Source of the DNA: Cryptomeria japonica
Taxonomy: Eukaryota > Streptophyta > Pinopsida > Cupressales > Cupressaceae
Assembly: GCF_030272615.1 (NCBI RefSeq)
Contig: NC_081413.1
Coordinates: 723,071,649-723,135,648 of the forward strand
Length of the DNA stretch: 64,000 bases
Reading direction: 5' to 3'
Shown: one piece after another, positions 1 to 11,739 of the stretch
Position numbering within the stretch: position 1 is the first letter of the stretch
Layout of the letters: every line of letters starts with the position of its first letter
Notes under the pieces: generated by a model
Seen by the model: the letters and a program-made list of their open reading frames with translations, nothing else
What the model was told of the DNA's origin: nothing
Databases searched by the model: none
Position numbers and translations under genes: made by a program

Positions 1-71
1 TTCTTCAGTTATATCAAATAGTCTTCAACAACCTTCTCAATATCCTTAATGAATATCAACAATCTTTCTAT

Positions 72-1526
72 CTACTGAAATGCCAACATGTTGTTGGTGT
101 TTCCATACTTAATAAGACCTTGTTCTACTAGTCCCTTCTCACATTTGAGAGCTTTTTCCGTGATTTGTTTGAAAGTGGTTAAACATTGCATTTGTATCGG
201 ATATTTAATCTTGGGAATCAAGTTTTCTGTGAACATGTCTACTTGCTCTGTTTCTGGGATAACTATCTTGCACCTCCTATAGAGAGCCCTCCATTGTTGT
301 ATGAAGGATTTAAATGTTTCATTCTCATATTGCTTAGCGGCACACAAGTCCATCAAAGTAACCAGGGTGCCAATGTTGTGTGAGAAGTTTGCAATAAATT
401 GTTCAGCTAATTCTCCCCATGATGTGATGGTTGGTGGTAAATGTGAAAACCACTCTAAAGCCGAACCTCCCAGACTTTTAGGAAATAGTCTCATTAAATA
501 AGTATCTTCTGAGGCAACCTCTATACATGTCGTAAAAAATTCTTTGATATGATCTCTAGGATTACCCTTCCCTCGGTATCTATCAAATTTAGGCGTTTCA
601 AAATGTTGTGGGAAAGGCGACATGTATAATGTGTGATCAAATGGATAAGGACGTAAGTCCTGCATTGTGTAGCTCTTTTTATCATTACCGGTCTGCATGG
701 TCATCATTTGTTGTTACAAATTCTGTATTTGTTGTGTCAGGATATTTGTTTGTGTCAAAGGTAGACCTTGTGTTTGTGTATGTCCCACAAAAGGATTTGT
801 GGTTACATAGCTCGGAGGTTGTTGGAAGGTACCAAGATTATAACTTTGTGTGTTGTGCATTCCACTAGGTACTGTGAAATAGGTGATATGCGAACCCATA
901 TTTGGTTGAGTTGTACTTGTTGTATTGGCAAGAACTAGATTTGCATTTTGATGACTATATGTTGATCCCATGGAATAGGAAACTGGAGGTTGGGAAGCAC
1001 TTGTTGCTTGTGTTTTAATAGGTGTTGAGACACTTGATATTATTGGTATGCTTTGTGTTGGTATACTAGCTTTGATTGCCGAGGATGACACACTTGTTTG
1101 TAAGTTTGCATTTGTGTTGACATTTATTTGGATAGGTATGTTTTGAGGAAAACTGGAGGTCGTTGCTTGTATTTGTGTCATGGGTGGTGTTTGATTGTTA
1201 TCTTGACCTAAATTTTTTCCCAATGGTTATTTCTTTGTGATATCAAAATCTTCAGGTAGTTTCGCCCCATTTTGTAATAACAATGAGAGATACTTGTCCC
1301 TATCACTATGTATAAGTGCATCTAGGATCATAAGGACATGTGGATCTTGTTGAGCTGGCTCAATTTCTTCCTTTGTCAAATGTTGTTGTAATTCGTTTAG
1401 GGTAGACATTGTTTGAGGACCTGAGTGTTGACCAGTTGACATGTCCATATTCCAAGTGGGGTTTACAGACTGTGTGTTGTTCGGGTCCATTATACCTTTC
1501 TCTTTTTGTGACCTTATGACGGGCAT
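72..1526 (-). pseudogene. Ty3/gypsy gag, broken by in-frame stops
   Basis: One minus-strand frame runs from 1526 to 72 and is interrupted by two stop codons, at 1227-1229 and 714-716, which split it into segments of 99, 169 and 211 codons. The last segment carries the plant retrotransposon gag (capsid) signature: PKFDRYRGKGNPRDHIKEF, then ALEWFSHLPPTITSWGEL, then QFIANF. The middle segment is Gln/Thr/Ser-rich and of low complexity, like a linker. Gag builds the virus-like particle that packages element RNA in the cytoplasm. Protease and pol would lie to the left, outside the window. The leader, primer site and 5' LTR to the right match this orientation. The stops mean it no longer makes full-length gag. 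Family assignment is firm, lineage is not. Confidence 0.85.
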
Positions 1527-1621
1527 CTAAAACTACTATATGAGGGTGGTTCTATGCAAGATGATGACTAACGCTAGACTGTAGATGTAAATATGAGGTA
1601 TGCAAGGCTATACTAGACTCT

Positions 1622-1903
1622 CTATTGAGGATTTTGACGTGAGACCTGTTGAGCATTTCTGGATTTCTCTAATGCAAGTCTTTCCATTTCTTGCCTAAGT
1701 TGTTCTATCTCAATCTCTCTATCAATTCTACGGGCAATTTTAGACTCAATATTTATCTCGTGTATGACTCCTATATATTGAGGTGCGTTTCTTCTTAAGT
1801 CCCAAGCTAAGTTAGCTAGACCATCAATGATTTCTCGTTGACCGCCGTTTGGCACTAGATTAGGTTGCTCGAAGGGGAGCAAACCATCACCTGGGAGACC
1901 CAT
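1622..1903 (-). pseudogene. N-terminal gag-region fragment of the same gypsy element
   Basis: A 93-codon minus-strand ORF in a different frame from the gag segments downstream of it. It begins MGLPGDGLLPFEQPN and has a charged, probably helical middle (about residues 55-85) rich in Glu, Arg and Gln. Its position just upstream of the gag frame and same strand suggest the N-terminal part of the gag polyprotein, cut off by a frameshift between about 1530 and 1620. I do not recognise a named domain. A short accessory ORF of the element is an alternative. Confidence 0.5.
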
Positions 1904-2030
1904 GATGACACATGATATGACTCTATAACTGACAATGGACTTAGACGTATATGAGGTCTAGATGAAGATGCATATGAGGATGATAATGCAGAAATAAAAT
2001 TAGGACTATGAAATGACTATGGATAAAAGG

Positions 2031-2153
2031 ACTTAGGACGATAATGAGGACGTAAGTGAGACTATGCAAAGATTTAGGACGATAATGAGGACATAAGTGG
2101 GACTATGCAAAGACTTAGGATGATAATGAGGACGTAAGTGGGACTATGTAAAG
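2031..2153. repeat. Three tandem copies of a 41-bp unit
   Basis: Copies start at 2031, 2072 and 2113, each 41 bp, with a partial fourth at 2154. They share the core GATAATGAGGACGTAAGTG and differ at only a few positions. The array lies in the gypsy leader between gag and the primer site. Confidence 0.9.
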
Positions 2154-4768
2154 ACTTAGGACTTCCTAGGGTCAAAAGTATGTTGAACTTTTTAAGTTTT
2201 TGGTTTCAAAATGGACTTTGTTTTCTGTAACTTCGTGTGTATGACAAGTTTTTGTAGTTTTCCAAATCTGAGAACAATTTCTTGGAGGTATGTGTTTACT
2301 CCAACAATAATAATAATAACTCTAATTGAAGTCTCAACCCAAAGTTTGGACATTCATCTGGTAAAGTTACTATTTTCATGGCTAGTGCTCATTTAGTTAT
2401 CAACCCAGGGACGTAGTACTTGAAATGGGTCTGCACTATATATGCACTAAGTTTCTTCAATGGCTATTCTGCATTACTGCAACAACTAACATTATGCGAA
2501 AAGGAAAGGCAAGAATGGAAATTATGAAAGGCTATAGGAAAAACTTATAAAAATAATGCTGGAAAGATTTAATATAGATAACAAAAATTACTCTATTCTG
2601 GCTTGGCTGCAGGAATAGTCAGTGGATCTATTTCCAGTGGCTGCAGGAACAGTCAAAGCAAGAACTTCTACTACAACTAAAGAAAAAATAATTTCAATGA
2701 GCACACACAAGATCACTCACCAAGTGGGCCCCCTTGGATGAGTGATATCAAGCTTCCAGAAAACTAGCTTTAACGGATCAGAACAACATAATTTTTATCA
2801 TTGCTTCTTGAAAGTGATTACATATTTTGAAAAGAAACTTAAGAATGCTTATTAAAAATCCTCTTCTCTATTCCTTTCTCTTCTGTCTAACCTCCAAGAA
2901 AAAGGAAGAGATTATTAATAAAGAGAAGATCAACTACAATAGACAACACAAATCACGCCCAGAAGAAGAGGTGGATGATTGATTGATAAAGAAGATAACT
3001 AGAGCTTGGTTGCAGGAAACGTGGATCTAAACCGAACCACAGTCTTTGCATGTCGTGGCAGTGTTTTGCAAATTCAATGCCCACTAAAGTTAGACTTTAG
3101 TAGTGTTGCTTGGCTACTCCGCCTATGTCGTACCTTGCGCTCGCTCAACTCCTCTTCAGTTTGATCTTCAGTTATCTCTTACGTGATCTTTCCTTCTTCA
3201 GGCGCGAAAGGAGCCTATCCACCGCGACATCATTTATTACCTGCACTACAACAAAAACAACATACAAGGACATACATACACATTTTATTTAATTAACACA
3301 TCTATTAATTCACATATAATATAACCCTAAAAAATCCACATAACAACAAGAACAAATCACATGGCTGTAGGAATAAATGGCATGGCTATAGGAATAGATC
3401 GGCAAAGTTCAAACATGATTTCATAAGTTCAGGTTTAACACATGGAATACATATAGTCAATTTACAATACATCACTACTACTATGCAAACCAACATATGT
3501 CAAAAACCTAAGAGTTTTGATGATAAAAACATGACAAAGTCTCAACTTATCAGTATGTATAGTTGACTGATTCAATTTTCATACAATCTCAGAAAATTCA
3601 TAGATACGTAGGATAGGGCCTGAAATAGCCCAAATGACTGACTCAATACTAGTCTAACACAATGATACATAAAAAATCACGGAATACAATCTTAGGCTGG
3701 AAAGTGGACACCATTCAATGAGGCCCTTACGAAATACGCAGACAAAACGAACAGATAGAGAGTCTGGCAGCACTGGCTCCACTCCACGACACACACTTCT
3801 CGGGCATGCCAGTCTCTCTTACCCCAAAGATCCGAAGATCTTATAGCCGAGGGATTTTTGTATCATAGTGTAAGGTACATGAAAATTTTCTATGGGGTAC
3901 GATCCACAATCCTGGAATCATTGAATGTAGGATTTTTGGCAACTAAATTGGTTCGTAGTATTAGGTTTCGAGGGATCCTGATCCAATGATGGATTCTCAG
4001 AGCAAGCCACTTAAGACTTTAATTGAGCTTATCGGTGCAGGGAAGGCCCCCACATATGTCAAATTCACTCAATAATCTAGCCGCCTGACTAGTATGCTTA
4101 TATAGAAGATCGAAAAACCTGCTCGAGAGTACACTGGGAGAGATGATATCCCCAACGCATCCCAATTCGAAGTACCTCTGTGGGGTGATGAAATCCCCAG
4201 TCAAAGATACCCCTCACTATGTAGAATAAAATAAAAATTGGATGTCGTTGTCACCTCTTTCCTTTCTCCCAAGACCCCGTAGGTGGGTGGAAAGTTAGTT
4301 AATGCAACAATAGGTCCACCCCAAACACGATAAAAATTCTTTACCTTAAGAAAAAGAAATATGATTTAATCTAATGCAGCCTGATTCACGTTCATTTTAT
4401 AGCCCAAATTTAGGTGTTGAATATGCATGTGCATGTCCATTTTAAACACCAAATCGAAATATGAAGGCATACATGTCAATTTTAACCATTTATTGATTTT
4501 AAGCACTAGATACATGCATGTCAATTTTAGCCCATGTTTATTTTAAGCATCAAACAACGAAGTGTTAGATTATCCATGCATGTCCATTTTAACTGTTGTT
4601 GATTTTAAGCACCAAAAGATGAAGTGTTAGATGATGCATGCAAAAATACTAATCTAATCCTTTCTATAAATCTGCCATAGGCTGTAAACAAGAGATTAGT
4701 AGTAAAATCAAACCAACAGAAAACAAAAACTCAAAACTTGATAGAAGCGAATGTGTAACAATACTTGT

Positions 4769-4893
4769 GCGATTGCGTGATACATACAAATTGAATGCGT
4801 GAATCTGACAGAGCGTATGCGTAATTCTGATAGACCAAGTGCGTGATGATAACAGATCGATTGTGTAGCACTAATAGGTCGATTGCATGACAG
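4769..4893. repeat. Degenerate ~21-bp tandem repeats, array 1
   Basis: About six copies of a unit with plus-strand core CGATTG(C/T)GTGA followed by a variable part ending near ACAG or ATAG, starting near 4769, 4794, 4813, 4838, 4857 and 4878. The same unit recurs at 5321-5441, on the other side of a small ORF. Confidence 0.7.
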
Positions 4894-4942
4894 ACAGGCA
4901 AACAACAAAAAAATTAAAAATAAAAATAAAAATAAAAGAAAA

Positions 4943-5197
4943 CTAAACCCGATCAGAAACCTGCAAAACCAATTGTGAGGCCCTAGCCAAATCTCTCATC
5001 ATCCATTCAATATTGATTAGATCATATTTAACTTGATAAGAAAGAACTAAGCTGTTATATCTATCAAAGGCTAGTTGATCTTTTGAATCTTGTATCTGCT
5101 TTTCTGCCTGGAGAACCTTTTGATAGTGTTTGGCTTCTCTTCTTTGTTGTTTCGTCCTTCTTGCACTTGAAATCCTGAACTGTACTTTTCTTGCCAT
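4943..5197 (-). CDS. Small basic/coiled-coil ORF in gypsy leader
   Basis: An 84-codon minus-strand ORF and the first sizeable ORF after the primer-binding site. Residues 1-22 are strongly basic (RRTKQQRREAK). Residues 23-75 have heptad-like spacing of hydrophobic residues, suggesting a coiled coil. It sits between two arrays of the same ~21-bp repeat. I do not recognise the family. It may be an upstream ORF acting on gag translation or the remnant start of gag. Coding status is uncertain. Confidence 0.35.
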   Translation of the reverse strand: MARKVQFRISSARRTKQQRREAKHYQKVLQAEKQIQDSKDQLAFDRYNSLVLSYQVKYDLINIEWMMRDLARASQLVLQVSDRV

Positions 5198-5320
5198 AAA
5201 CTGTTATAATGAAATCATCAAATAGAAGTAATCTGTTTCCAGATTAACCCAATTTTGGACAAGAATTGGACATATCAAATAATAGACAGAATAAAAAATT
5301 AGACAGCAATTTTCCCCGCA

Positions 5321-5441
5321 AATGCGTGATCTGGACAGGGCGATTGTGTAACCCTATCAGAGCAAATGCGTAACCCCGAGGGGTCGAATGCATATCTCTA
5401 TCTATGCGATTGTGTGACGATGTAAGCGCGATTGGGTGACG
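5321..5441. repeat. Degenerate ~21-bp tandem repeats, array 2
   Basis: About six further copies of the unit seen at 4769-4893 (cores near 5321, 5340, 5361, 5383, 5405 and 5428). It lies about 100 bp inside the primer-binding site of the minus-strand gypsy element. Confidence 0.7.
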
Positions 5442-5545
5442 GAAAATCATGTCTCGAAATTCATGCAACCTGCAAAAAAATGAAAAAATTCGTAAGATTT
5501 GCAAAAATCACACAAAAAAGAAAGAAAGTTAATTAGCTGTTGTTT

Positions 5546-5561
5546 CACGTCGGGTTCACCA
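5546..5561 (-). promoter_or_regulatory. Primer-binding site of gypsy element (non-iMet)
   Basis: Read on the minus strand, the LTR ends in CA, is followed by TTT and then TGGTGAACCCGACGTG. The position and leading TGG mark a tRNA primer site for minus-strand DNA synthesis. It is not the common initiator-Met type, TGGTATCAGAGC. Similar sequences follow LTR ends at 12568 and 49599. I could not assign a cognate tRNA. Confidence 0.6.
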
Positions 5562-5564
5562 AAA

Positions 5565-6818
5565 TGTCGTCTGTAAAATTCATCTTAATAACAATATATC
5601 AATTAAAAATCAAAGGGAAATCACAAATCCCTATCTAATCAAAGGATTCTAACAAACAAACAATGAAATAACACAATCAAGCAAAATAGGAATTATAAAG
5701 GAAATCAATTAAAAACTCCCTATTTCATGACTGCATATAACTTCCATTGCTCTTCTCTTCTCTGTGGTATGATGGCTCTCAGATATTGCGCTGGTAACCT
5801 GCAAGTGACACAAAGATTCGAAGTTCGTGATTATTGAAAATGGAAATTGAATGCTCAATTTATAGATTTTTGGATGAGATTGATTGAAAAGTGGAACAGA
5901 TTAATCAAGAGGTGGAACTCAAGTGAGCTCAAATGAAAATTGATAGTTGAACTACTGATTGTAGGAGTGAAACAAAATATATTGAATAGATTAATTGAGT
6001 CAACTGATTGAGAAAAAGCTGACTGAAGGAAGAAAAAGAATGGTTGGAGGAAATTAAGAGGATGACAAAGAAAGCTTAATTTAGAAAAAGCTAACTGAAA
6101 GATGGAAATAGAGATTGGAGATATAAATGATTTAATTAATTAATCGATTTAATTAATTAATTTAGCATGCGCTTGCACTTTGACTTAGATTTTCAATTTA
6201 ATCTTTGCATGGAATTTATTCAAATAATTGAATTTATTTAATTCAATTTAGCATTTGAATATATTTAGAACTTGACTTTGATTTTCAATTTGGTTTTTGA
6301 AATCATGCACATGTATTTGAATTTAGAAGAAATAAGAAATTAAATGAAATTAGAATTTGAAAAACTAGAAGAAATAATTAGTTAATTAAATAATTTAAAG
6401 AAACTATTTAATTATTTAGAAATGGAATTTAATTAAATAATAAAGATTATTTAAATTAAAGGAATTAAATCACAATTAATTAAATAATAAATATTTAATT
6501 AATATTTAGAAAAGGGTTGAATGACTAAATGATTAGAGGTAGAAATTGAGAAATAATTTATTTAAATAATAAAGATTATTTAAATTGGGGAATTAATAAT
6601 CACAATTAATTAAATAAGAAATATTTAATTAATATTTAGAAAATGGTTAAAATGATTAAATGATGATAGAATAGGAAATAGAATAATTAGTAAGATGATG
6701 AGGAAATATGAATTTAGAAGAATAAGATTAATTAAATTAATTAAATAATAAAGAATTATTTAATCAATTAGAGGAATAATTAGTACATGATCAATGAGAC
6801 ATTTTTTAGGTGTCTACA
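5565..6818 (-). mobile_element. 5' LTR of minus-strand Ty3/gypsy element
   Basis: The plus strand shows TGTCGTCTG at 5565 and GGTGTCTACA ending at 6818, so in element orientation the LTR starts TGTAGACACC and ends GACGACA. A primer site lies just inside. To the right the sequence switches abruptly into a copia integrase, so this element inserted into the copia element. It is very AT-rich and holds an internal 129-bp tandem duplication. The other LTR and TSD lie outside the window. Confidence 0.75.
6426..6690. repeat. 129-bp tandem duplication inside the gypsy LTR
   Basis: Two adjacent diverged copies. AAATAATAAAGATTATTT starts at 6435 and again at 6564, a 129-bp offset. Both are followed by a shared ATATTTAATTAATATTTAG stretch. 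Confidence 0.75.
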
Positions 6819-7364
6819 CTTTACATAATCTATCAAAATCATTAGAGCAAAATTCATCGCCATTATCAATCTTCAAACATTTAAATTTCTTTCTAGTCTA
6901 CAACTCAACTGTTGCTTTAAATTCTTTAAATCGATTGAAAACTAAAGATTTACTCTTTAAAATATCCACCCATGTTCTACTAAAATCATCAATAAATAAA
7001 ACATAATATGTGGATTTTCCAATCAAAGGAACATCTATAAGACCAAACACATTAGAATTAAAAGATCCAAAACACCATAAGATTTATGAGAACTCGAGTA
7101 GAACTAAACACAATTTTATTTTCCATAAATACAATGTTCACAGAAATCAAAGTCAAGATTACGATCATTCAAACCTTCAATAAGGTTTTTATTTTTCAAG
7201 GTCTTTAGACCCTTTTATCTAATATGACCAAGTCTCTAGTTCCATAATATAGTCTTCTCTGTGGGTAAGTTTGGTTTAGAAGAAAGAGCACCATTAGGTA
7301 CCCAAAATCCATGTCCATCCGTTGAAGGTGAAACCCTTAAGTCTTCCGACAAAGTACCATAGAT
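6819..7364 (-). pseudogene. Copia integrase region, truncated by gypsy insertion
   Basis: Conceptual minus-strand translation gives the GAG_pre-integrase zinc region (LGHIR, later FCEHC) and the start of the integrase core with FIDDFSRTWVDILK and a later KIDNGDEF, which carry two of the acidic catalytic positions. Several stops interrupt it. The sequence stops at 6818, the edge of the gypsy LTR. The rest of pol must lie left of that element, outside the window. Integrase would insert element DNA in the nucleus. This copy is dead. Confidence 0.75.
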
Positions 7365-7658
7365 TTACTTTTTTACAAAAGTGCTATTGCACTTAATAGT
7401 GTATGCCTCTATCATATACAGAGTGCTAAATCTGACACCTCTAGCAATCACCATAGCACTCTTAATCATTTTACATCCTGCATCAGAAAAGACTACCTGT
7501 ACACCCACATCTATCAATTTGCTCACACATAATAAATTTTGTTTTAATCCAGGGATACACAACACACTGTTAATCCTTTTTATTCTACCATCAGGAAACC
7601 TTATTCTAACCTTATCCTGACTGACAATGTCTAAATGTGAACCCTCACCCAAGTACAC
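7365..7658 (-). pseudogene. Copia protease/pre-integrase segment
   Basis: A 97-codon minus-strand fragment. The stretch VLCIPGLKQNLLCVSKL is the conserved block after the aspartic protease active site in plant copia polyproteins. The protease active site itself would lie near 7700-7740, where the frame is broken. Order on the minus strand is gag (8423 to 7890), protease (about 7750 to 7365), integrase (7364 to 6819), the copia order with integrase before RT. Confidence 0.75.
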
Positions 7659-7849
7659 CTTATCTCCATTAAATTATTCATATTCAAAAAACCAATTTTT
7701 ATTGGAAGTTGTATAAAAAGATGCACCCGAGTCAATTAACAATGCATTATTACCTATATGAGTAGCCAAAGTTGCAATGAATATATCACCATCTTCCTTC
7801 TCAAACTCAGAATCAGAATCAAACTTCTTCTTTTTCTTCTTCTTTTCTT

Positions 7850-8423
7850 TTTTGCATTCCTTACAGATGTGACCTAATTTATCGCAATTCTAACATATGA
7901 CTTTGGACTTTCCAAGAGATTTTGATCTCCCTCTAGATTTGGACTTATTACGCTTCTTATTCTTCTTTACTTTTCCCTTAGGTCTTCCATGGATAGTTAG
8001 GGATTCCTTTGAATTGATGGATACCTTCCTCCCCATCTCTTCACCAAGTAGGGCACCCACCACATCTTCAAACTTCAAAACAAGAGAAGTACTTTTGATA
8101 GCGATAACAAGAGAATCCCAAGAATCGTGCAATGAACAAAGCAAGATCTGGAATTTCTCCTCTTCATCCATCTTAACACCAAAAGATAACAATTGAGCCA
8201 CCAACATATTAAATGATTCCATGTGGTCTGCAATTCATCCACCCTCTTCCATCTTCAAGGAATACATTTTTTTCCTCAAGAAAATCTGATTTAGTGAAGA
8301 TTTCGCTTGATACATCTCACCAAGCTGAGTCCATAACTTCTTTGTAGAGATCTCCTCATGGACATTGATTAGAATAGAGTTTTCCAAACATAATCTAATT
8401 AGACCATTAACTCTTTGGTCCAT
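7850..8423 (-). pseudogene. Copia gag with CCHC knuckle, broken
   Basis: Two minus-strand segments, 8423-8235 and 8222-7890, show the UBN2-type gag fold of plant copia elements: LWTQLGEMYQAKSSLNQIFL, then ILLCSLHDSWDSLV. A Lys/Arg/Ser-rich tail follows. The nucleocapsid knuckle near 7860-7895 reads C-stop-N-C-x4-H-x4-C, so a stop lies between the first two cysteines. Another stop lies between the two segments. It would package element RNA if intact. Confidence 0.85.
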
Positions 8424-8684
8424 GACATCATACTAAGCATTTGCAGTAGGATCTGTAGGTCTTGAGACATTCACATCAACAACATCCCATAGATCTCGAT
8501 CTATTAGCAAATCTTCCATCTTCAACTTTCACATCTCAAAATTACTTCCATTAAATTTCTCAACCTCTATTCTCCCTGATGAACCTACCATCTAAAAATT
8601 CCTACAACAAGATCAAAAACTCCCACTCAAATATAGATTAGTTCAAAAAACCCAACAACCCACAACTAAAACCAAAGGTGATTA

Positions 8685-8697
8685 GGCTCTGATACCA
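8685..8697 (-). promoter_or_regulatory. tRNA-iMet primer-binding site of copia element
   Basis: The minus strand reads TGGTATCAGAGCC, the standard plant initiator-Met primer site. It is separated by two bases from the LTR edge at 8700, which fixes that edge and the element orientation. Confidence 0.9.
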
Positions 8698-8699
8698 CT

Positions 8700-9595
8700 T
8701 GTAAGGAAGTTAAGTAGCAGAACAACTTCCTACACTAACCTTGAGAGGAGGGTAATGTAAAATATTTTACAGATCGTTAAAACAGTTACAAAAACTTAAC
8801 ATAAATAGACATATAACATGCATACCACAACACATTGATTTACGTGGGGAAAACCCTTTCGAGAGAAAAACCCCACACTCCAAAAACAACTTAATATATT
8901 ATTCAGCAATCAAAAATAGATTACAATATACTTGCAGAGAAAGCTCTTCATAGGAGTACTAGTAATCAGAGATTTAGAGGTAACTCAATAGCCATAAGAC
9001 TCTTACGCACAACCTCTATCTCACAGACCTCATATATAGGAGATACAATACAAGAAATCATCAAACGGTATTACAAAACCATGGGTTAAAACCACCCAAT
9101 AAAGTAGAGCCAACCTTATCTCCAATCTAGATACCCTATGACTTGTTAAAACACACATCAATATGTGTCCCTTCCTTTTACAACTCATTTATGTGTTCGA
9201 TGCATTTTATATTTCCTATTTCAGGAGTCCAAACTTCCGAAGGCCATAACTTGTGAACCGTGTATTTGATTGACGAACCGTTTGAAGAATCGGAAAGCTC
9301 GCGAAGTGCTCTATCACCTCGTACATGACTACACAATTTACACCTATTTTTTAGGGTGTTTCAGAGCCTCTAAAGTGCTTAAAATTAAATTTAAACCTAT
9401 CATCGCACCCCTCAAAAACAAAAGCTTTAATATCTTCAAAACTAGCTGTGATCTTGCGACAAGAATTTACCGGTATGGTTATCTGGCCAACCAGAAGCTT
9501 CAAGGAGAATTTTGCACCATTTTGTGCTGAAACAAAAACTTACTATAAATAGTAACCTCTTGTAAATGCAAGTTTGAGACACCATTTTCCCTACA
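8700..9595 (-). mobile_element. 5' LTR of the minus-strand copia element (family C)
   Basis: The plus strand runs from TGTAAGGAAG at 8700 to TTTCCCTACA ending at 9595, so the ends form a short inverted repeat. The outer edge is supported by alignment with a second copy of opposite orientation at 31239-32058. Shared blocks include the CAAGTTATGGCC region, a CTATATAT box and TGGAGTGTGG(G/A)GTTTTTCTC near the 3' end. The element is truncated on its far side by the gypsy insertion. Confidence 0.8.
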
Positions 9596-11735
9596 ATATG
9601 GATCCAAATTTGAAATCTGAATGTCACCTTTGGACCCTCAATAATTGTGGCCTTGTTGTTAGTCTCTCCTAAATAGTTGTTTCTGACAAGGTATAAGATG
9701 CAAATAAATGTGACTCCCTTTATTGTTGGAAAGTCCTAGTGAGAAAACTAATGGTTAATCTAGCAATTCAAGTGATCAAGATCTGTCAAGATGAGATGTT
9801 TGAACCTATCATCAAGCATACATCAATATGATATCAAGTACTATTTGTTTCTTATTGTTTTTGTACATAAGAATCATGGAAAACATCAAATCCATCAATT
9901 AGGTAACCACAAACCCTAATAAGATAAGAAATTAATCCTAATACACTCCATAGAAGCATGAAGACAAGATTCAAAAGAAATTAAATGCAAACCATAATGT
10001 TGAATCTCCTCCATGTGATTCCATTTTTATTCTTTCTCCTCCAAATTATGTTGGTGTCACCTACAAATGCAAAAGATTAGCAAGAAAGATGATTGCAAGT
10101 GATGGATTCAAAAATTGCAACATGTGGGTACTCAAATTGTGGTTGTTCAAATGATTAAAAAAGAGAAGCTCAATTTTATAGAAAAATTATCTCCAAAACT
10201 GGTGAGCATTTGAAAAGGGCAACAAATTGGAAATTTAGCATAATTATGATAAATTATGACAAATTATGATAAATTGAATGACAAATTTCATGACAAGTTG
10301 CTACGTGAGAATATGACAAATTGAGATCAATTTGTGCTCATCAAATTATGACATGATTGAGGGAAAATAGCCCTTTGATTTATGACAAATTGAGAGCAAT
10401 AATTTCTCATCAATTATTACACGATCGAGAGATAAAATAGCCTCGAATTATATGATTGAGCACAAAAAGAGGGGCTAATTAGGAGGAGAAATTAGTGGGA
10501 AAAGTTAGGAGGGAAAATTAAAAGAAATTTGAAATTCAAAAAATTAGCTAATTAGGTGGAAATTGGAGAATTAGGAAATAGGAATTAGAAATGAAGAAAA
10601 TTAGGTGAGATTAATTAATAAATTCTCATTCATAATTAACTCACAAAGAAGACATAATTAGCCAATTAAATGAGACATTTAATTGTGACAAGAGGGACCT
10701 AAGATAAATGGAATTAATCCATTTAACCTAAAGAGACAAGCTAGAAGGATTAAATGATTAAATCATTAAACCCTAGAAGAAAGATTAGAAATGAAAGGAT
10801 GACAATTAGGTCATGACAGGATTGAATGATTGACGCAATTGATTCAAGGTCGATTCGATCATGATTAAATGATGAGAAGTGATAATTGATAAAGCGTCGA
10901 CATTGGTTGACAAGAATCAATGACAAATTGATCAAAAATTAACAAAAGGACCAAGTTGATAGATGACAAGCGACGAAGGATTAATGACTAATCAATCGAA
11001 AATTGGCAAAGATTTGATTATTGATTAAGATCGATGACAAATCAATCAAAGATTGATAAAAGGTTAGTTTGATAAAGGTCGAATGACATGATACTGAGAT
11101 TGACGAAGACTGATGATGAATCGAAAGCAAATTAACAAGATTGACAAATAATTGACAAAAAAAGAATCCAAAGTGATGATTGAAAAAGGATGATAATTGA
11201 TCAAAGATTGATAAAATGGCCGACTTGGTGAAGGTTGCATGACAAAAGCCCAATGCTAAATTGGTTGCAAATTGATAAGGAATTGACAAATTGGTGACAT
11301 AAGATGATTCAGAATGACTATGGATGATCAAAGATTGATTGAAATTGATAAAGACCAAGGAAAAAACCCTAATTCAGCATCGAGAAGGGTTGACGATGCC
11401 CCATTGACAAGATTGTATTGACAACGATAAAGAATGAGGACAAAACCCTAATTCGACATTGATTAGGATTGACGATGTCCAATTGACAAGACAAAACGAT
11501 TGATAACAACCAAAGATTGAAAGTTATGATGATATCGACAAGACCTAATTGAAAACACGAGAAACACAATCGAAAGAGGAAGAAAGCACAAAAGGATTAC
11601 AAAATATTGATAAATGATAAAGATCAAGTGCATGACATAGAATAAATTTTAATTGATGTGAAAACCCTAAAATAAGGTCACGCGAAGATGTTAGAGTACG
11701 ACACCACAAGCGTTGACCATTTTTAGACACCTACA
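9596..11735 (-). mobile_element. Degenerate minus-strand gypsy LTR-like sequence
   Basis: The right edge, TTTTAGACACCTACA at 11721-11735, reads on the minus strand TGTAGGTGTCTAAAAATGG. This resembles the gypsy LTR start at 6818 (TGTAGACACCTAAAAAATG). Both share a GCTCAATTTTATAG-type stretch, here near 10170. From about 10220 to 11600 the sequence is low-complexity, built from short GACAAATTGA and GATTGATAAA phrases. The left edge is uncertain, and 9596-9900 may be unrelated. ORFs here are chance readings of low-complexity DNA. Confidence 0.4.
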
Positions 11736-11739
11736 ATTT

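Larger units (their letters stand above)
1904..5545 (-). other. Untranslated leader of the minus-strand gypsy element
   Basis: This 3.6-kb stretch lies between the primer-binding site and gag. It holds only short ORFs apart from the 84-codon one listed separately. It contains a 41-bp tandem array (2031-2153), two arrays of ~21-bp degenerate repeats, and a repeated GGCTGCAGGAA(T/C)AGTC phrase near 2607 and 2640. Long leaders are usual in large plant gypsy elements. A 61-codon minus ORF at 4019-4204 is not recognisable. Confidence 0.6.

Noticed and set aside
10220-11600. Minus-strand ORFs of 61-125 codons rich in Ser, Phe, Leu and Asn
   Set aside because: They arise from low-complexity GACAAATTGA-type DNA and show no domain or codon signal.
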